A DNA stretch of 64,000 nt, from assembly GCF_001043175.1 (NCBI RefSeq), contig NZ_CP011494.1:2480001-2544000 (forward strand), read 5' to 3'. Each line of letters starts with the position of its first letter. Position 1 is the stretch's first letter. Origin of the DNA: Marinobacter psychrophilus. GTDB lineage: Bacteria; Pseudomonadota; Gammaproteobacteria; Pseudomonadales; Oleiphilaceae. The position numbers and the translations under genes were made by a program. Positions 47,132 to 56,735 of the stretch are shown here, in pieces. The notes under the pieces are model-generated. The model saw only the letters and a program-made list of their open reading frames with translations, was not told where the DNA came from and ran no database searches.

Positions 47132-48225
47132 TAGACAGCCCCTCCTAGTATCCGCGATGGTGTTTGCACCAACTTTTCGGCGCTGTCGAAAACAAACAGC
47201 TTGTTGATGGGCAGGTAGACCTTAACCGGGGCACCGGTGTGGTATTGGTGAACACCCATCAGCTGCATCACCATTTCAAAATGGCTGTTTTCGATGTGTA
47301 TAAACGTTTCCGAACCGCTGATTTCGCTCAGCGCGACTTCCATCGAAATTTCAAGATCGTCGTCGTTGGCCGGCACCAGAGCAATGTGGCTCGGGCGAAC
47401 CCCGAACCAGTAATCTCCTGGCATCAGTTTGGACAATTCTTGAGTCAAAGCATGATGGGAGTATTCATCAAACGTTACTTCGGTGTCTGTCACGCGTCCG
47501 CGGATCATATTCATCGGCGGTTCACTGAACAGCTGCGCAGCCAGGGTATTTACCGGTGACCGGTACACATCCATAACCGGACCGTTCTGAATCACACTCC
47601 CTTCATGCAACAGCGTGGTTGTGCCGCCCAACGCCAAGGCTTCGTTGGCTTCCGTGGTGGCGTATACCGCAATACACTGGCGTTCACGGAACAAGTCGCG
47701 CAGTTCGGCCCGCAGTTCTTCCCGCAATTTATAATCAAGGTTGACCAAGGGTTCATCGAACAGCACCAATGTGGCATCTTTAACCAATGCTCGCGCCATC
47801 GCCGTACGCTGTTGCTGGCCACCGGAAAGTTCAAGAGGATAGCGCTTCAGGAGGGGGCTAATCTGCAGCATGGCCGCGGTTTCTTTCACCCGGCGGTCAA
47901 TCTCAGACTCAGTCATTTTCGCCAGGCGCAAAGGCGACGCAATGTTTTCATACACCGTTATGCCTGGGTAATTGATGAATTGCTGGTAGATCATCGAGAC
48001 GTTCCGGGCTTGTACGCTCTGTCCGGTTACATCCTGGCCGTTGAAGATCAAGCGACCTTCGTTGGGTTTATCAAGCCCGGCCATCAAGCGCATCATCGAG
48101 GTCTTGCCCGAGAGCGTTCGACCTAGCAGCACATTGAAAGAGCCAGCCTGAAAGGTGAGATTGGCATTCCGGATATAGTCGACACCGTCGACCCTGTGGG
48201 AGAGGTTCTCCAGAGTTAAGGACAT
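47131..48225 (-). CDS. glpS: Glycerol ABC transporter ATP-binding protein GlpS-type
   Basis: This 364-residue ATPase has an altered Walker A GRTLSGKTS, an intact signature LSGGQQQRTAMARALV and Walker B LVLFDEPL. The paired ATPase next door has the opposite pattern, with a normal Walker A and altered signature, so they probably form one canonical and one degenerate ATP site. The C-terminal TOBE-like region begins after 240. First gene of the operon, with AAGGAAC ahead of its ATG at 48225. It follows the sigma-54-type promoter at 48299. Confidence 0.88.
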   Translation of the reverse strand: MSLTLENLSHRVDGVDYIRNANLTFQAGSFNVLLGRTLSGKTSMMRLMAGLDKPNEGRLIFNGQDVTGQSVQARNVSMIYQQFINYPGITVYENIASPLRLAKMTESEIDRRVKETAAMLQISPLLKRYPLELSGGQQQRTAMARALVKDATLVLFDEPLVNLDYKLREELRAELRDLFRERQCIAVYATTEANEALALGGTTTLLHEGSVIQNGPVMDVYRSPVNTLAAQLFSEPPMNMIRGRVTDTEVTFDEYSHHALTQELSKLMPGDYWFGVRPSHIALVPANDDDLEISMEVALSEISGSETFIHIENSHFEMVMQLMGVHQYHTGAPVKVYLPINKLFVFDSAEKLVQTPSRILGGAV

Positions 48226-48298
48226 ATCTGTTCCTTGTTGTTCTTGTGGAAACACATCTGAGCAAATGATCGCGCCCGATCTTTTGATCGCGAGTCAG

Positions 48299-48313
48299 GC
48301 AACGCAAAGGCCA
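48299..48313 (-). promoter_or_regulatory. Candidate sigma-54 (-24/-12) promoter of glpS
   Basis: On the minus strand TGGCCTTTGCGTTGC matches the TGGCAC-N5-TTGC pattern with the exact GG-N10-GC spacing. The predicted transcript start is about 48288, some 60 bases ahead of the glpS ATG. An enhancer-binding activator is encoded next door in the opposite direction. Confidence 0.75.
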
Positions 48314-48424
48314 TACCAGCTTTTCACAATTCTACGTAAAAATACTTATATTTATGATTTATATAGACTTTTTTATTTCCGTTCTTTCTAAATAGAAATT
48401 AAAGATGTTCGCTTAACACTACTT

Positions 48425-48439
48425 TGTTCAACTTGAACA
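48425..48439. promoter_or_regulatory. Palindromic upstream activator site candidate
   Basis: TGTTCAA-C-TTGAACA is a perfect 7-base inverted repeat about 115 bases upstream of the -24 box, a typical enhancer distance for a sigma-54 activator. Because the half TGTTC also resembles the E. coli GlpR core, a GlpR site is an alternative. Confidence 0.6.
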
Positions 48440-48553
48440 TTGACCTCAACACAAATTACACAGATTATTGAACAGTATTTAGCGCAATAATGACCAACCC
48501 GCTTCGCAAATCGGCACCGAATAACTCGAAAACGAACACAGAGATGCGGCTTA

Positions 48554-50461
48554 ATGAAAAACACCAAATACGAAATTGAACGCAGTCTGGTCGAACAATC
48601 CTGGGATCGCTGCATCGCCTGGGGCCTTGATCACGACTTCGAACCCACTCCACCGGCACCCGGCGCGGCACAGGTAGAAGAGCTGGAACGCCAATATCAC
48701 GAGCTACTGGCCAGTACCGAAGCCGAAGTGCTGCCGTACTATCGCAACGTGCTTTCCAGTAGCCGCTGCCTGATTCTGCTAGCAAACCGGCACGCAACGG
48801 TGCTTAAAAGCTGGGGGGACGAGCGCGTTACTGAGGCACAGTTGAAACCCTGGTTTCAGCAAGGCGCAAACTGGCAGGAGGAGCGCTGTGGTACAAACGC
48901 CATAGGCACTGCGATTGCCACCAACAAAGCGGTGCAGATTCAGCGCAACGAACACTTTCTAAAACTCAATCGCAGCATGATTGGCTCAGCCGCGCCTATT
49001 TTTGACGCACACAAGCAGTTGGTCGGCGTACTCAGCGTATTCAGTGACGCCTACCTACCCCAGGCTCACACTCTGGGTGTGGTTCGGTTGCTAGCGCAGT
49101 CGGTAGACAATCGCCTGCTAAGGCGGCAATTTGAGCGCGACCATTTTATGCTGACACTCAGTACCACCGCAGACAACTTCGACAGCCCCTGGTCTGGCAT
49201 ACTGATTTGCGATGATTTGGGGCGTGTCGTGGCCAGCAATCAACGGGCCGACCAACTGTTAAGTAAAACGACCGTTGGGGTTCGGCTGGACGACCTGTTT
49301 ACGACCCATCGCAATCACATTCTTGGGCACCCAGCGCAATCTGCATTACAGCTCAGCACTAAAAATCGGGTGCGCCTGAGTGCGAAAGTCCAACGACCCA
49401 CGATTGCTCAGGTACGGCCGCCCGCCCGAGCCCCTTCAGCAGTAGCACCTCAAAGCAAGGCGACAAATACGAACAGCGCCGACTTTTCAACACTCGAATA
49501 CGGCGACGCAACCGTTCGCCGCTGCGCCGAGCAAAGCCTGAAAGTGTTGGAGCGCGGCGTGCCAGTGCTGATTACCGGGGAAACCGGGGTTGGCAAAGAA
49601 GTGCTGGTTAAAGCACTGCATCAGGCCACACAGCGCAAAGAGCAGGCGTTGGTTGCGGTTAATTGCGCGGCTATTCCGCTGGAACTGGTGGAGTCGGAAC
49701 TGTTTGGCTACGAAGCCGGCGCCTTTACCGGAGCACGGGCGCAAGGTTCATTGGGGTTCATTCGTAAAGCTCACAAAGGCATTTTGTTTCTGGATGAAAT
49801 TGGCGAAATGCCTTTATCGGCACAGTCAAGGTTATTGCGGGTACTTCAGGAACGGGTGGTAACACCGGTTGGGGCCACCGACAGTATTGCGGTAGATATT
49901 CTACTGATAACAGCCACGAACCGTGCACCGGCCTTACACGTTGAATCGGGACAATTACGCGCAGACCTTTACTATCGCATCAACGGGCTGTGTGTCGAGC
50001 TGCCAGCACTTCGTGATCGCACTGACAAACACAACCTGGTGCAACATATTTACAGCCAATACCGCGATCCAGAGCAAAGCGAGGCACTGTCGCCGCGAAT
50101 TCTGGCAGCCCTGACCCATCACCCGTGGCCCGGAAATATTCGCCAACTGGTCAATGTGATCAGGGTAGCTGTTGCCATTGCCGACGGCGAAGATCTCCAG
50201 ATATGGCATCTGCCCACCGATTTTTTGGCCCAGCTTGAGACTACCGCTGCCGGAAACCTGTTAGACGCCGTTACCTCCAGTACTGGCGAAAGCGGCTCGG
50301 AGACCGCGCTTGGCGAACTGAAAAAAGCCGCGCCCGAACCCCTTGTTCACACCTTGCAGGTCTATCAAAAATGCATGGGCAACATTTCCAGCGCAGCGCG
50401 AGAGCTATCAATCAGCCGTAACACACTCTACAAACGCCTGCGGGAACTGGGGGTGCGTTAG
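48554..50461 (+). CDS. Sigma-54-dependent activator, AcoR/DhaR-like (GAF, AAA+, Fis HTH)
   Basis: This 635-residue enhancer-binding protein has an AcoR-type N-terminus (SWDRCIAWGLD, then a GAF sensor about 60-200 with EERCGTNAIGTA). Residues 205-300 form a possible PAS-like or linker part. The AAA+ domain carries GETGVGKE at 342-349 and the sigma-54 contact loop GAFTGA at 389-394. The Fis helix-turn-helix sits at the end (SSAARELSISRNTLYKRLRELG). It differs from E. coli DhaR, which lacks GAFTGA. Its location divergent to the glycerol ABC operon suggests direct control of it. The ligand is unknown. Confidence 0.9.
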   Translation: MKNTKYEIERSLVEQSWDRCIAWGLDHDFEPTPPAPGAAQVEELERQYHELLASTEAEVLPYYRNVLSSSRCLILLANRHATVLKSWGDERVTEAQLKPWFQQGANWQEERCGTNAIGTAIATNKAVQIQRNEHFLKLNRSMIGSAAPIFDAHKQLVGVLSVFSDAYLPQAHTLGVVRLLAQSVDNRLLRRQFERDHFMLTLSTTADNFDSPWSGILICDDLGRVVASNQRADQLLSKTTVGVRLDDLFTTHRNHILGHPAQSALQLSTKNRVRLSAKVQRPTIAQVRPPARAPSAVAPQSKATNTNSADFSTLEYGDATVRRCAEQSLKVLERGVPVLITGETGVGKEVLVKALHQATQRKEQALVAVNCAAIPLELVESELFGYEAGAFTGARAQGSLGFIRKAHKGILFLDEIGEMPLSAQSRLLRVLQERVVTPVGATDSIAVDILLITATNRAPALHVESGQLRADLYYRINGLCVELPALRDRTDKHNLVQHIYSQYRDPEQSEALSPRILAALTHHPWPGNIRQLVNVIRVAVAIADGEDLQIWHLPTDFLAQLETTAAGNLLDAVTSSTGESGSETALGELKKAAPEPLVHTLQVYQKCMGNISSAARELSISRNTLYKRLRELGVR

Positions 50462-50495
50462 CGCGCGCAACCGACGTTTATAATTCCCGCTTCGC

Positions 50496-51968
50496 TTAAA
50501 GTTTGTGTACCGCCTGAATCCAGCCTGCGTACAATCGATCGCGATCTGATTTCGACATCATCGGTTCAAAGCGGCGTTCGCAGCGCCATAACTCGGCGAG
50601 CTCTTCCAGCGATCCGTATACACCGGCTTTTAAACCCGCCAAATAAGCGACGCCCAGAGCCGTGGTCTCTACCAACGAAGGCCGATCAACGGTTGCGCCC
50701 AGAATGTCTGCCAAGAACTGCATGACCCAATTGTTTTTGACCATGCCGCCATCTACCCGCAAGGTGATTGGACGAATACCGTCTTTCTCCATGGCTTTCT
50801 GCAGATCTTTGGTCTGATAACACACCGACTGCAATCCAGCGGTTACAATTTCCTTGATACCAGTATCACGGGTCAGGCCAAAAATTGCACCGCGGGCATT
50901 AGGGTCCCAGTAAGGTGCACCCAGCCCGGTGAACGCCGGCACTAAATAAACGCCGTGATCTACCGGCGTGCCTTCCGCCAGCGGCTCGGCCTCGGATGCA
51001 TTACTGATCAGTTGCAAACCATCGCGCAGCCACTGAATCGTTGCCCCGGCAATAAAGATACTGCCCTCTATTGCATAGGTCGGTTTTCCATTCAGGCGGT
51101 AGGCGACCGTTGTCAGCAATCGATGCTCGGACTGCAGCGCTTTATCACCGGTATTGAGCATAAGAAAACAACCGGTGCCGTAGGTGCTCTTTGCCATACC
51201 AACCTCGAAACAGGTCTGGCCGAACAACGCCGCCTGCTGATCGCCGGCAACCCCTAAAACAGACACACCGTTCAGGGCACCACCTTCCGTGATTTTGCCA
51301 AAATCGTCTGACGAATCCATCACCTCGGGCAGCAAGGACGCGGGAATATCGAATAATTCCAGTAGCTCTTCATCCCACTGCTGGGTATGAATATTAAACA
51401 GCAACGTGCGGCTGGCGTTGGTCGCGTCGGTGCGGTGCACCTGCCCCCCTGTGAGCTTCCATAACAGGAAACTGTCAACGGTTCCAAAAACCAATTCCCC
51501 ACGTTCCGCCCGTTCCCGCGTGCCTGGAACATTTTCCAGAATCCAACGAATTTTTGTGGCGGAAAAATAAGGGTCAATTAACAGTCCGGTTTTACTATGC
51601 ACTAAGGGTTCATGGTTGGACGACTTCATTGTTTTGCAGTAAGCGGCGGTTCGCCGATCTTGCCAGACAATCGCGTTATAAACCGGCTCGCCGGTTTTCC
51701 GATCCCATATTATGGTGGTCTCACGCTGATTGGTAATACCCACCGCGACCACTTCGTCATTAACACCAAACTCTTCTGCCATCACCTCGTCGCAGGTACT
51801 TTTCACCGTTGACCAGATGTCTGCCGGCTTATGCTCGACCCAGCCACTGTCAGGAAAATGCTGGGGAAACTCCTGCTGCCGTACCGCATGAATATTACCG
51901 TGCAAGTCAAAAAGAATGGCACGGGAACTGGTAGTTCCCTGATCTATGGCAAGTATATATTGACTCAT
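50496..51968 (-). CDS. glpK: Glycerol kinase
   Basis: This 490-residue FGGY kinase phosphorylates glycerol to sn-glycerol-3-phosphate with ATP. It has [17 protein letters not shown] near the start, [15 protein letters not shown] and WQDRRTA for substrate contacts, [14 protein letters not shown], and the C-terminal [21 protein letters not shown]. The length matches the bacterial enzyme. It is convergent with the activator gene and divergent from glpR. A putative operator lies in the gap to glpR. Confidence 0.97.
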   Translation of the reverse strand: MSQYILAIDQGTTSSRAILFDLHGNIHAVRQQEFPQHFPDSGWVEHKPADIWSTVKSTCDEVMAEEFGVNDEVVAVGITNQRETTIIWDRKTGEPVYNAIVWQDRRTAAYCKTMKSSNHEPLVHSKTGLLIDPYFSATKIRWILENVPGTRERAERGELVFGTVDSFLLWKLTGGQVHRTDATNASRTLLFNIHTQQWDEELLELFDIPASLLPEVMDSSDDFGKITEGGALNGVSVLGVAGDQQAALFGQTCFEVGMAKSTYGTGCFLMLNTGDKALQSEHRLLTTVAYRLNGKPTYAIEGSIFIAGATIQWLRDGLQLISNASEAEPLAEGTPVDHGVYLVPAFTGLGAPYWDPNARGAIFGLTRDTGIKEIVTAGLQSVCYQTKDLQKAMEKDGIRPITLRVDGGMVKNNWVMQFLADILGATVDRPSLVETTALGVAYLAGLKAGVYGSLEELAELWRCERRFEPMMSKSDRDRLYAGWIQAVHKL

Positions 51969-51993
51969 TTTTTGTAGACCTCGCTTTCTTATT

Positions 51994-52019
51994 TGTTCGT
52001 ATTTTTACTTTTTTGAACA
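51994..52019. promoter_or_regulatory. Candidate operator between glpK and glpR
   Basis: TGTTC (51994-51998) and GAACA (52015-52019) flank a GTATTTTTAC word (51999-52008) and a T-run. The same ten-base word recurs in the glpS and edd/gap promoter regions. A GlpR operator is the simplest reading. Confidence 0.55.
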
Positions 52020-52170
52020 TGAATGCCAAGAAGTTTTACCTATGTCCGCACTCAACTCCCCTCTGTTGGACCCGAACGGCTGCATACAGCATAGAAAACG
52101 ATTAAGCTTTTGTAGTATTTCCAATCAAACAGACAATCGTATAATAAGAACCCCAAGTGGAGGATGTTGA

Positions 52171-52929
52171 ATGGCTCAGCGGCGCCGACAGGATTTGATT
52201 ATGGAACTGATCCAGCACAACGGGTTTGTCACCACCGAGCAGCTGGTAGAACAGTTCAAAGTAACGCCGCAAACCATTCGCCGAGACTTGAACGAGCTAG
52301 CAAAACATAAAAAGCTAAGGCGCCATCACGGTGGTGCGGGCATAGACTCAAGCACCGTCAACACCGACTATCAAGCCCGCAAGATTATGGACCTGGAGGC
52401 CAAAGAACGCATTGCCGAAGCCATGATCAAGCTGATCCCCGACAACTCCTCGATGTTCATCAACATTGGCACCACCACTGAGACCATTGCTAAAGCGTTG
52501 CTTGAAAAGAAAAACTTACAGATTGTAACCAACAATTTGCACGTAGCCTCTATTCTATCCGCTAAAGACGACTTTCACGTTATTATCGCTGGTGGCGAAG
52601 TTCGCAGTCGCGATGGAGGCATTGTAGGCGAAGCCACCCGAGATTTTATCAATCAATTCAAAATGGATTTTGGCATTATCGGCATCAGCGGCATTCACAA
52701 CGACGGCTCGCTACTTGATTTTGACTACCGCGAAGTACGGGTAGCCCAGTCAATCATTGCCAATTCCGGTCAGGTTCTGCTGGCGGCGGACCATTCAAAG
52801 TTTGGCCGCAACGCCATGGTTCGGTTAGGCAACATCACCCAAGCTGATCACGTCTTCACTGACCAGCTACCCCCCCCGGAAATCTCGCAACTGCTCATCG
52901 AGCACGATGTTACTCTTCATTTAGTCTGA
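52171..52929 (+). CDS. glpR: Glycerol-3-phosphate regulon repressor GlpR
   Basis: This 252-residue DeoR-family repressor has the helix-turn-helix VTTEQLVEQFKVTPQTIRRDLNEL near 19-42 with the RRHHGGA wing. The sugar-phosphate binding domain follows, with FINIGTTTETIAKAL and a GGEVRSRDGGIVG loop. In other bacteria it is released by glycerol-3-phosphate. It is placed between glpK and glpD on the + strand, 178 bases before glpD, and has an AGTGGAGGATG ribosome site. Confidence 0.95.
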   Translation: MAQRRRQDLIMELIQHNGFVTTEQLVEQFKVTPQTIRRDLNELAKHKKLRRHHGGAGIDSSTVNTDYQARKIMDLEAKERIAEAMIKLIPDNSSMFINIGTTTETIAKALLEKKNLQIVTNNLHVASILSAKDDFHVIIAGGEVRSRDGGIVGEATRDFINQFKMDFGIIGISGIHNDGSLLDFDYREVRVAQSIIANSGQVLLAADHSKFGRNAMVRLGNITQADHVFTDQLPPPEISQLLIEHDVTLHLV

Positions 52930-52962
52930 TTTTTGTGCAACTAATTGGCTTGGTGTTTTATA

Positions 52963-53016
52963 TGTTCTTTTATTTTCGCTTTTTTTCTATTTTTTCCTTT
53001 ACGAATATATCCAGCT
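52963..53016. promoter_or_regulatory. T-rich control region ahead of glpD
   Basis: The gap glpR-glpD has a TGTTC half-site followed by TTTATTTTCGC, T-runs and CTTTACGAATATAT. Its TTTATTTTCG segment is close to TTTATTTCCG upstream of glpS. It may hold a GlpR operator; the match is loose. Confidence 0.4.
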
Positions 53017-53107
53017 TCCGCATAATGGATTTTTAGCTCATATGAACTCTGAAAAGCGCGCATAACCAGAAAGCGTCCTTTCGAATGGCATCAGGAGATG
53101 ACCGACT

Positions 53108-54604
53108 ATGACTGCAGATCACCAACGTTATGACGTCGTTATCGTTGGCGGCGGCGTAAATGGTACCGGCATCGCAATGGACGCTGCAGGCCGAGGCTTA
53201 AAAGTACTGCTTTGTGAAATGAATGATTTGGCTTCGGCGACGTCATCCAGCAGCAGCAAGCTTATTCACGGCGGACTGCGTTACCTGGAACACTATGAAT
53301 TTCGCCTAGTGCAAAAAGCACTGGCAGAGCGCGAGTCGCTTTTGCGCAATTCTCCTCACATCATGTGGCCCATGCGCTTTCGTTTGCCACACCGGTCGCA
53401 CTTGCGCCCGGCGTGGATGATTCGTGCAGGTTTATTTCTATATGATCATTTGGCCAAGCGGGAAATTTTGCCCGGTTCCAAATCCATTCGTTTTGATGGG
53501 TCCGGTCCGTTAAAACCGGATATCACCCGCGGCTTTGAATATTCCGATGGTTGGGTAGACGACGCACGACTGGTGGTACTGACCGCTAAAAAAGCCCAGC
53601 AATCTGGCGCCACCATTTTAACCCGCACCAAGTGCGTAGATGCGGTACGCGGTCGCGACGAATGGCAAATTACCCTTCGTGACACCGACACAAACGCAGA
53701 TCAAATGATTTCTGCCAAGTGCATTGTGAACGCTTCGGGCCCTTGGGTAAGTTCATTGTTTGGTGAGAGCCTGTCGATGCCGGCGCCGAAAATGATCCGC
53801 ATGGTAAAAGGCAGCCACATTGTGGTGCCCCGCCTGAACCAAGAAGAAGAGGCCTATATTCTTCAAAACGAAGACGACCGCATTGTGTTCGTCATTCCTT
53901 ACGAAGATAACTTCTCGCTGATTGGCACCACCGACGTTGAATACGAAGGCAACCCGAAAGATGCCAAAATCTCGCCGGAAGAAACCACCTATTTGCTGAA
54001 AATTGTGAACTCGCACTTTAAGCGACAGCTGCAACCGTCTGACGTGGTCTGGTCTTATTCGGGCGTGCGCCCGCTGATGGACGGTGAAGAAGAGAACGCA
54101 CAGAAAGCCTCCCGCGACTACACCTTTGAAGTAAGCGAAGAGAAAGACAAAGCGCCTTTGGTTTCGGTGTTTGGTGGCAAAATCACTACGTATCGCAAAC
54201 TGGCGGAAGCGGCTACCGATAAAGTGTGCCACTTCTTCAAAAACACCCAGGGCCATTGGACCAAAACGGCCGTGCTTCCGGGTGGCGACTTTGACAACCA
54301 GATTAATCTGGCCGCTTCACTCAATCAGGCCTATCCCTGGTTGCCGGAAAAACTGGTCAGCCGCTACGTGCGCACCTACGGCACAACGTCACGGGATATT
54401 CTGAACAATTGCGCTAGCGTAGACGATCTTGGCAAGCACTTCGTGGGCACGCTGTATGAGAGAGAAGTAGAGCACTTGGTCAGAAACGAATGGGCCATGA
54501 CCACTGAAGACATCCTTTGGCGCCGCACCAAGCAAGGACTTTACGCCTCAGACATCGACGTTGCGGCATTGGACAGCTACCTGGCAGACAAGGAAGCAGC
54601 GTAA
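53108..54604 (+). CDS. glpD: Aerobic glycerol-3-phosphate dehydrogenase
   Basis: This 498-residue flavoprotein oxidises sn-glycerol-3-phosphate to dihydroxyacetone phosphate and reduces the quinone pool at the membrane. The FAD site YDVVIVGGGVNGTGIAMDAAGRG lies at 7-29. SSSSKLIHGGLRYLE and VFGGKITTYRKLAEAA, typical of GlpD, are present. The C-terminal helical cap ends at 498. It lies 178 bases after glpR and is closed by a terminator. Confidence 0.96.
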   Translation: MTADHQRYDVVIVGGGVNGTGIAMDAAGRGLKVLLCEMNDLASATSSSSSKLIHGGLRYLEHYEFRLVQKALAERESLLRNSPHIMWPMRFRLPHRSHLRPAWMIRAGLFLYDHLAKREILPGSKSIRFDGSGPLKPDITRGFEYSDGWVDDARLVVLTAKKAQQSGATILTRTKCVDAVRGRDEWQITLRDTDTNADQMISAKCIVNASGPWVSSLFGESLSMPAPKMIRMVKGSHIVVPRLNQEEEAYILQNEDDRIVFVIPYEDNFSLIGTTDVEYEGNPKDAKISPEETTYLLKIVNSHFKRQLQPSDVVWSYSGVRPLMDGEEENAQKASRDYTFEVSEEKDKAPLVSVFGGKITTYRKLAEAATDKVCHFFKNTQGHWTKTAVLPGGDFDNQINLAASLNQAYPWLPEKLVSRYVRTYGTTSRDILNNCASVDDLGKHFVGTLYEREVEHLVRNEWAMTTEDILWRRTKQGLYASDIDVAALDSYLADKEAA

Positions 54605-54682
54605 CGCGACAAATCCTGTCCACGCTCTATTTTCTTTTCTCCATTCTCCAGCGCAGCGCCTGATACTTTCTCAGACACTTTT

Positions 54683-54716
54683 CTCCGGCCGGACTGTTCC
54701 GTCCGGAGATTTTTTC
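54683..54716 (+). terminator. Intrinsic terminator after glpD
   Basis: CCGGAC-TGTTCC-GTCCGG forms a compact hairpin (a longer alternative pairs CTCCGG with CCGGAG) and is followed by a T-run on the glpD strand. Confidence 0.8.
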
Positions 54717-54776
54717 CCTGATATTAAGGAGAAAGTCAGACCTGACGTTGTTTTGTACAAACGCAAAATTGCAGTC

Positions 54777-56609
54777 CTATATGTCAGTTTCATTGTCGTA
54801 ATTCCAGAACACACTGGCGCCCTGTTCCGGACTGCTGGTGCTGCGGCGCATCCAACCAAACAGTTCACGGCCATGGCCGTGATGGGATGCCGCCAAGTTA
54901 GGTTTTACCGGTTCGCGACTAGCAAGAACCTGTTCGTCTAACAAAAGCTCCAGCGAACCGGTACCTGCATTCAGGGATATAACGTCACCATCGCGCACTT
55001 TGGCTAGGGCACCACCGGTAAGTGCTTCCGGATAAACGTGTATGGCCGCTGGCACTTTGCCCGAGGCGCCAGACATACGCCCATCGGTCACCAGCGCCAC
55101 CTGAAAACCGCGATCCTGCAGAACACCCAGGTAGGGCGTCAGCTTATGCAGCTCCGGCATACCGTTGGCTTTTGGCCCCTGAAAACGCACAACCACTACG
55201 CAATCCCGATTCAGCTCACCGGCATCAAACGCGGCTTTCAGTTCGTTCTGGTCGTTGAATACCACTGCTGGCGCCTGCACTTTGTGATGCTGAGGTGCTA
55301 CCGCCGACACTTTTATAACTCCACGGCCAAGGTTGCCGTTAAGCACCTTCAGGCCTCCGCCTTCGGAAAACGGTTTGGCAGCACTGCTCAGCACGCTCGG
55401 GTCAAGGCTCTTTGCCGGTGCCGGCTGCCAGGTCAGTTCGCCGTTTTTCAGCGCAGGCCCCCGGGTATAACGCTCAAGACCAAAACCCATCACGGTTTGT
55501 ACATCGTTGTGCAAATAGCCGTGGCTGAGCAGTTCGCGAATCAAAAAAGGTGTGCCACCGGCGTCGTGGAAGGCATTGATATCCGCTTCGCCATTGGGAT
55601 AAATGCGGGTCATGGAAGGCACCACCGACGACAGCTCAGCGTAGTCGTTCCAGTCAATAATAACGCCGGCAGCGCGAGCAATGGCCACCCAGTGCAAAGT
55701 GTGGTTGGTGGACCCACCAGTGACCAGCAATGCTACCAGCGCATTTACAATGGACTTTTCATCCACCATGTCACCCAACCCTAGAGTGCCGCCCTGGGGT
55801 TTCGAAAGGCGAATAACCTGCTCTGTAGAGACACGAGTCAGCTGCTCACGCAAGGGCGTGCCAGGATTCACAAACGCACTGCCCGGCAGGTGCAGACCCA
55901 TCACCTCAACCAACAACTGGTTGCTGTTGGCAGTACCGTAAAAGGTGCAGGTGCCAGGACTGTGGTAGGACTTACTTTCGGCTTCCAGCAGTTCTTCTTT
56001 ACCAATTTTGCCCTCGGCGTGCAGTTGCCGAATGCGCTGCTTCTCTTTGTTAGGAAGCCCGGACGGCATGGGGCCGGCCGGCACCAGAATGGTTGGCAAG
56101 TAGCCGAAGCTGAGTGCGCCTATCAACAGTCCCGGAACAATCTTGTCGCAAATGCCCAGCAGCAGTGTTGCATCGAACATGTTGTGGCTGAGCGAAACCG
56201 CCGTACTCATGGCGATGGTGTCTCGCGAAAACAGGCTAAGCTCCATACCCGGCTGGCCCTGGGTAACGCCATCACACATGGCCGGTGTACCACCCGCGAA
56301 CTGGGCCATAGACCCCATGCCACGGGCAGCCTTACGAATAACATCGGGAAACGACGCGTAAGGCTGGTGCGCCGACAACATATCGTTGTACGCAGACACA
56401 ATCGCCACATTGGCCCGGTTCATCAGCTTAAGAGTGTCTTTATCGCCCTGCTCGCAAGCGGCAAAACCGTGGGCCAGATTACCGCAAGACAAGGTGCCGC
56501 GCTGGGGCGAACTGTTCTTCAACGCCTGCATACGCGTCAGATAATCCAGACGCCATGCTCGGCTGCGCTCAATAATTCTTTGGGTTACGCGATCAACGGT
56601 CGGGTTCAT
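54777..56609 (-). CDS. edd: Phosphogluconate dehydratase
   Basis: This 610-residue iron-sulfur dehydratase makes KDPG from 6-phosphogluconate in the Entner-Doudoroff pathway. Key segments include [27 protein letters not shown] with a cluster Cys, [18 protein letters not shown], and [23 protein letters not shown] near the end. The start at 56609 follows GTGGAGC. It is divergent from gap across a 171-base control region. Oddly it is separated from eda, which sits 2.8 kb away with zwf. Confidence 0.97.
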   Translation of the reverse strand: MNPTVDRVTQRIIERSRAWRLDYLTRMQALKNSSPQRGTLSCGNLAHGFAACEQGDKDTLKLMNRANVAIVSAYNDMLSAHQPYASFPDVIRKAARGMGSMAQFAGGTPAMCDGVTQGQPGMELSLFSRDTIAMSTAVSLSHNMFDATLLLGICDKIVPGLLIGALSFGYLPTILVPAGPMPSGLPNKEKQRIRQLHAEGKIGKEELLEAESKSYHSPGTCTFYGTANSNQLLVEVMGLHLPGSAFVNPGTPLREQLTRVSTEQVIRLSKPQGGTLGLGDMVDEKSIVNALVALLVTGGSTNHTLHWVAIARAAGVIIDWNDYAELSSVVPSMTRIYPNGEADINAFHDAGGTPFLIRELLSHGYLHNDVQTVMGFGLERYTRGPALKNGELTWQPAPAKSLDPSVLSSAAKPFSEGGGLKVLNGNLGRGVIKVSAVAPQHHKVQAPAVVFNDQNELKAAFDAGELNRDCVVVVRFQGPKANGMPELHKLTPYLGVLQDRGFQVALVTDGRMSGASGKVPAAIHVYPEALTGGALAKVRDGDVISLNAGTGSLELLLDEQVLASREPVKPNLAASHHGHGRELFGWMRRSTSSPEQGASVFWNYDNETDI

Positions 56610-56657
56610 GGCAAGCTCCACTGGCAGCAGGTTTGTTTGATTATTTTGACTAACAAC

Positions 56658-56673
56658 GTATTTTTACGTTTTA
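56658..56673. promoter_or_regulatory. Palindromic operator candidate between edd and gap
   Basis: AACGTA-TTTT-TACGTT is a perfect 6-base inverted repeat (from 56656). It contains the word GTATTTTTAC (56658-56667), also found in the glpK/glpR and glpS control regions. The binding protein could be GlpR, but that has to be shown. Confidence 0.6.
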
Positions 56674-56720
56674 TTTCTTACATTTTACCGGTTTTAGTGT
56701 TCATTTGTTTGCGTTTTGTT

Positions 56721-56735
56721 GATACATTTACTACA
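56721..56735. promoter_or_regulatory. HexR-like half-conserved site ahead of gap
   Basis: GATACATTTACTACA matches the HexR consensus TGTARTWWWAYTACA at 11 of 15 positions, with the whole right half conserved. HexR itself is encoded at 62417. Confidence 0.5.

Larger units (their letters stand above)
48226..48553. other. 328-base divergent control region between glpS and the activator gene
   Basis: No gene lies here. The region is AT-rich and holds the -24/-12 promoter at 48299-48313, a GTATTTTTAC word on the minus strand at 48336-48345, a TGTTC half-site at 48406-48410, a perfect palindrome at 48425-48439 and another half-site TTGAACA at 48468-48474. Close to the expected start is GATCTTTTGATC (about 48279-48290). 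Confidence 0.75.

Noticed and set aside
55038..55784. A 248-codon open frame on the plus strand.
   Set aside because: It overlaps edd in antisense; the translated sequence is His/Arg rich without domain structure, as expected for a shadow of GC-rich coding DNA.
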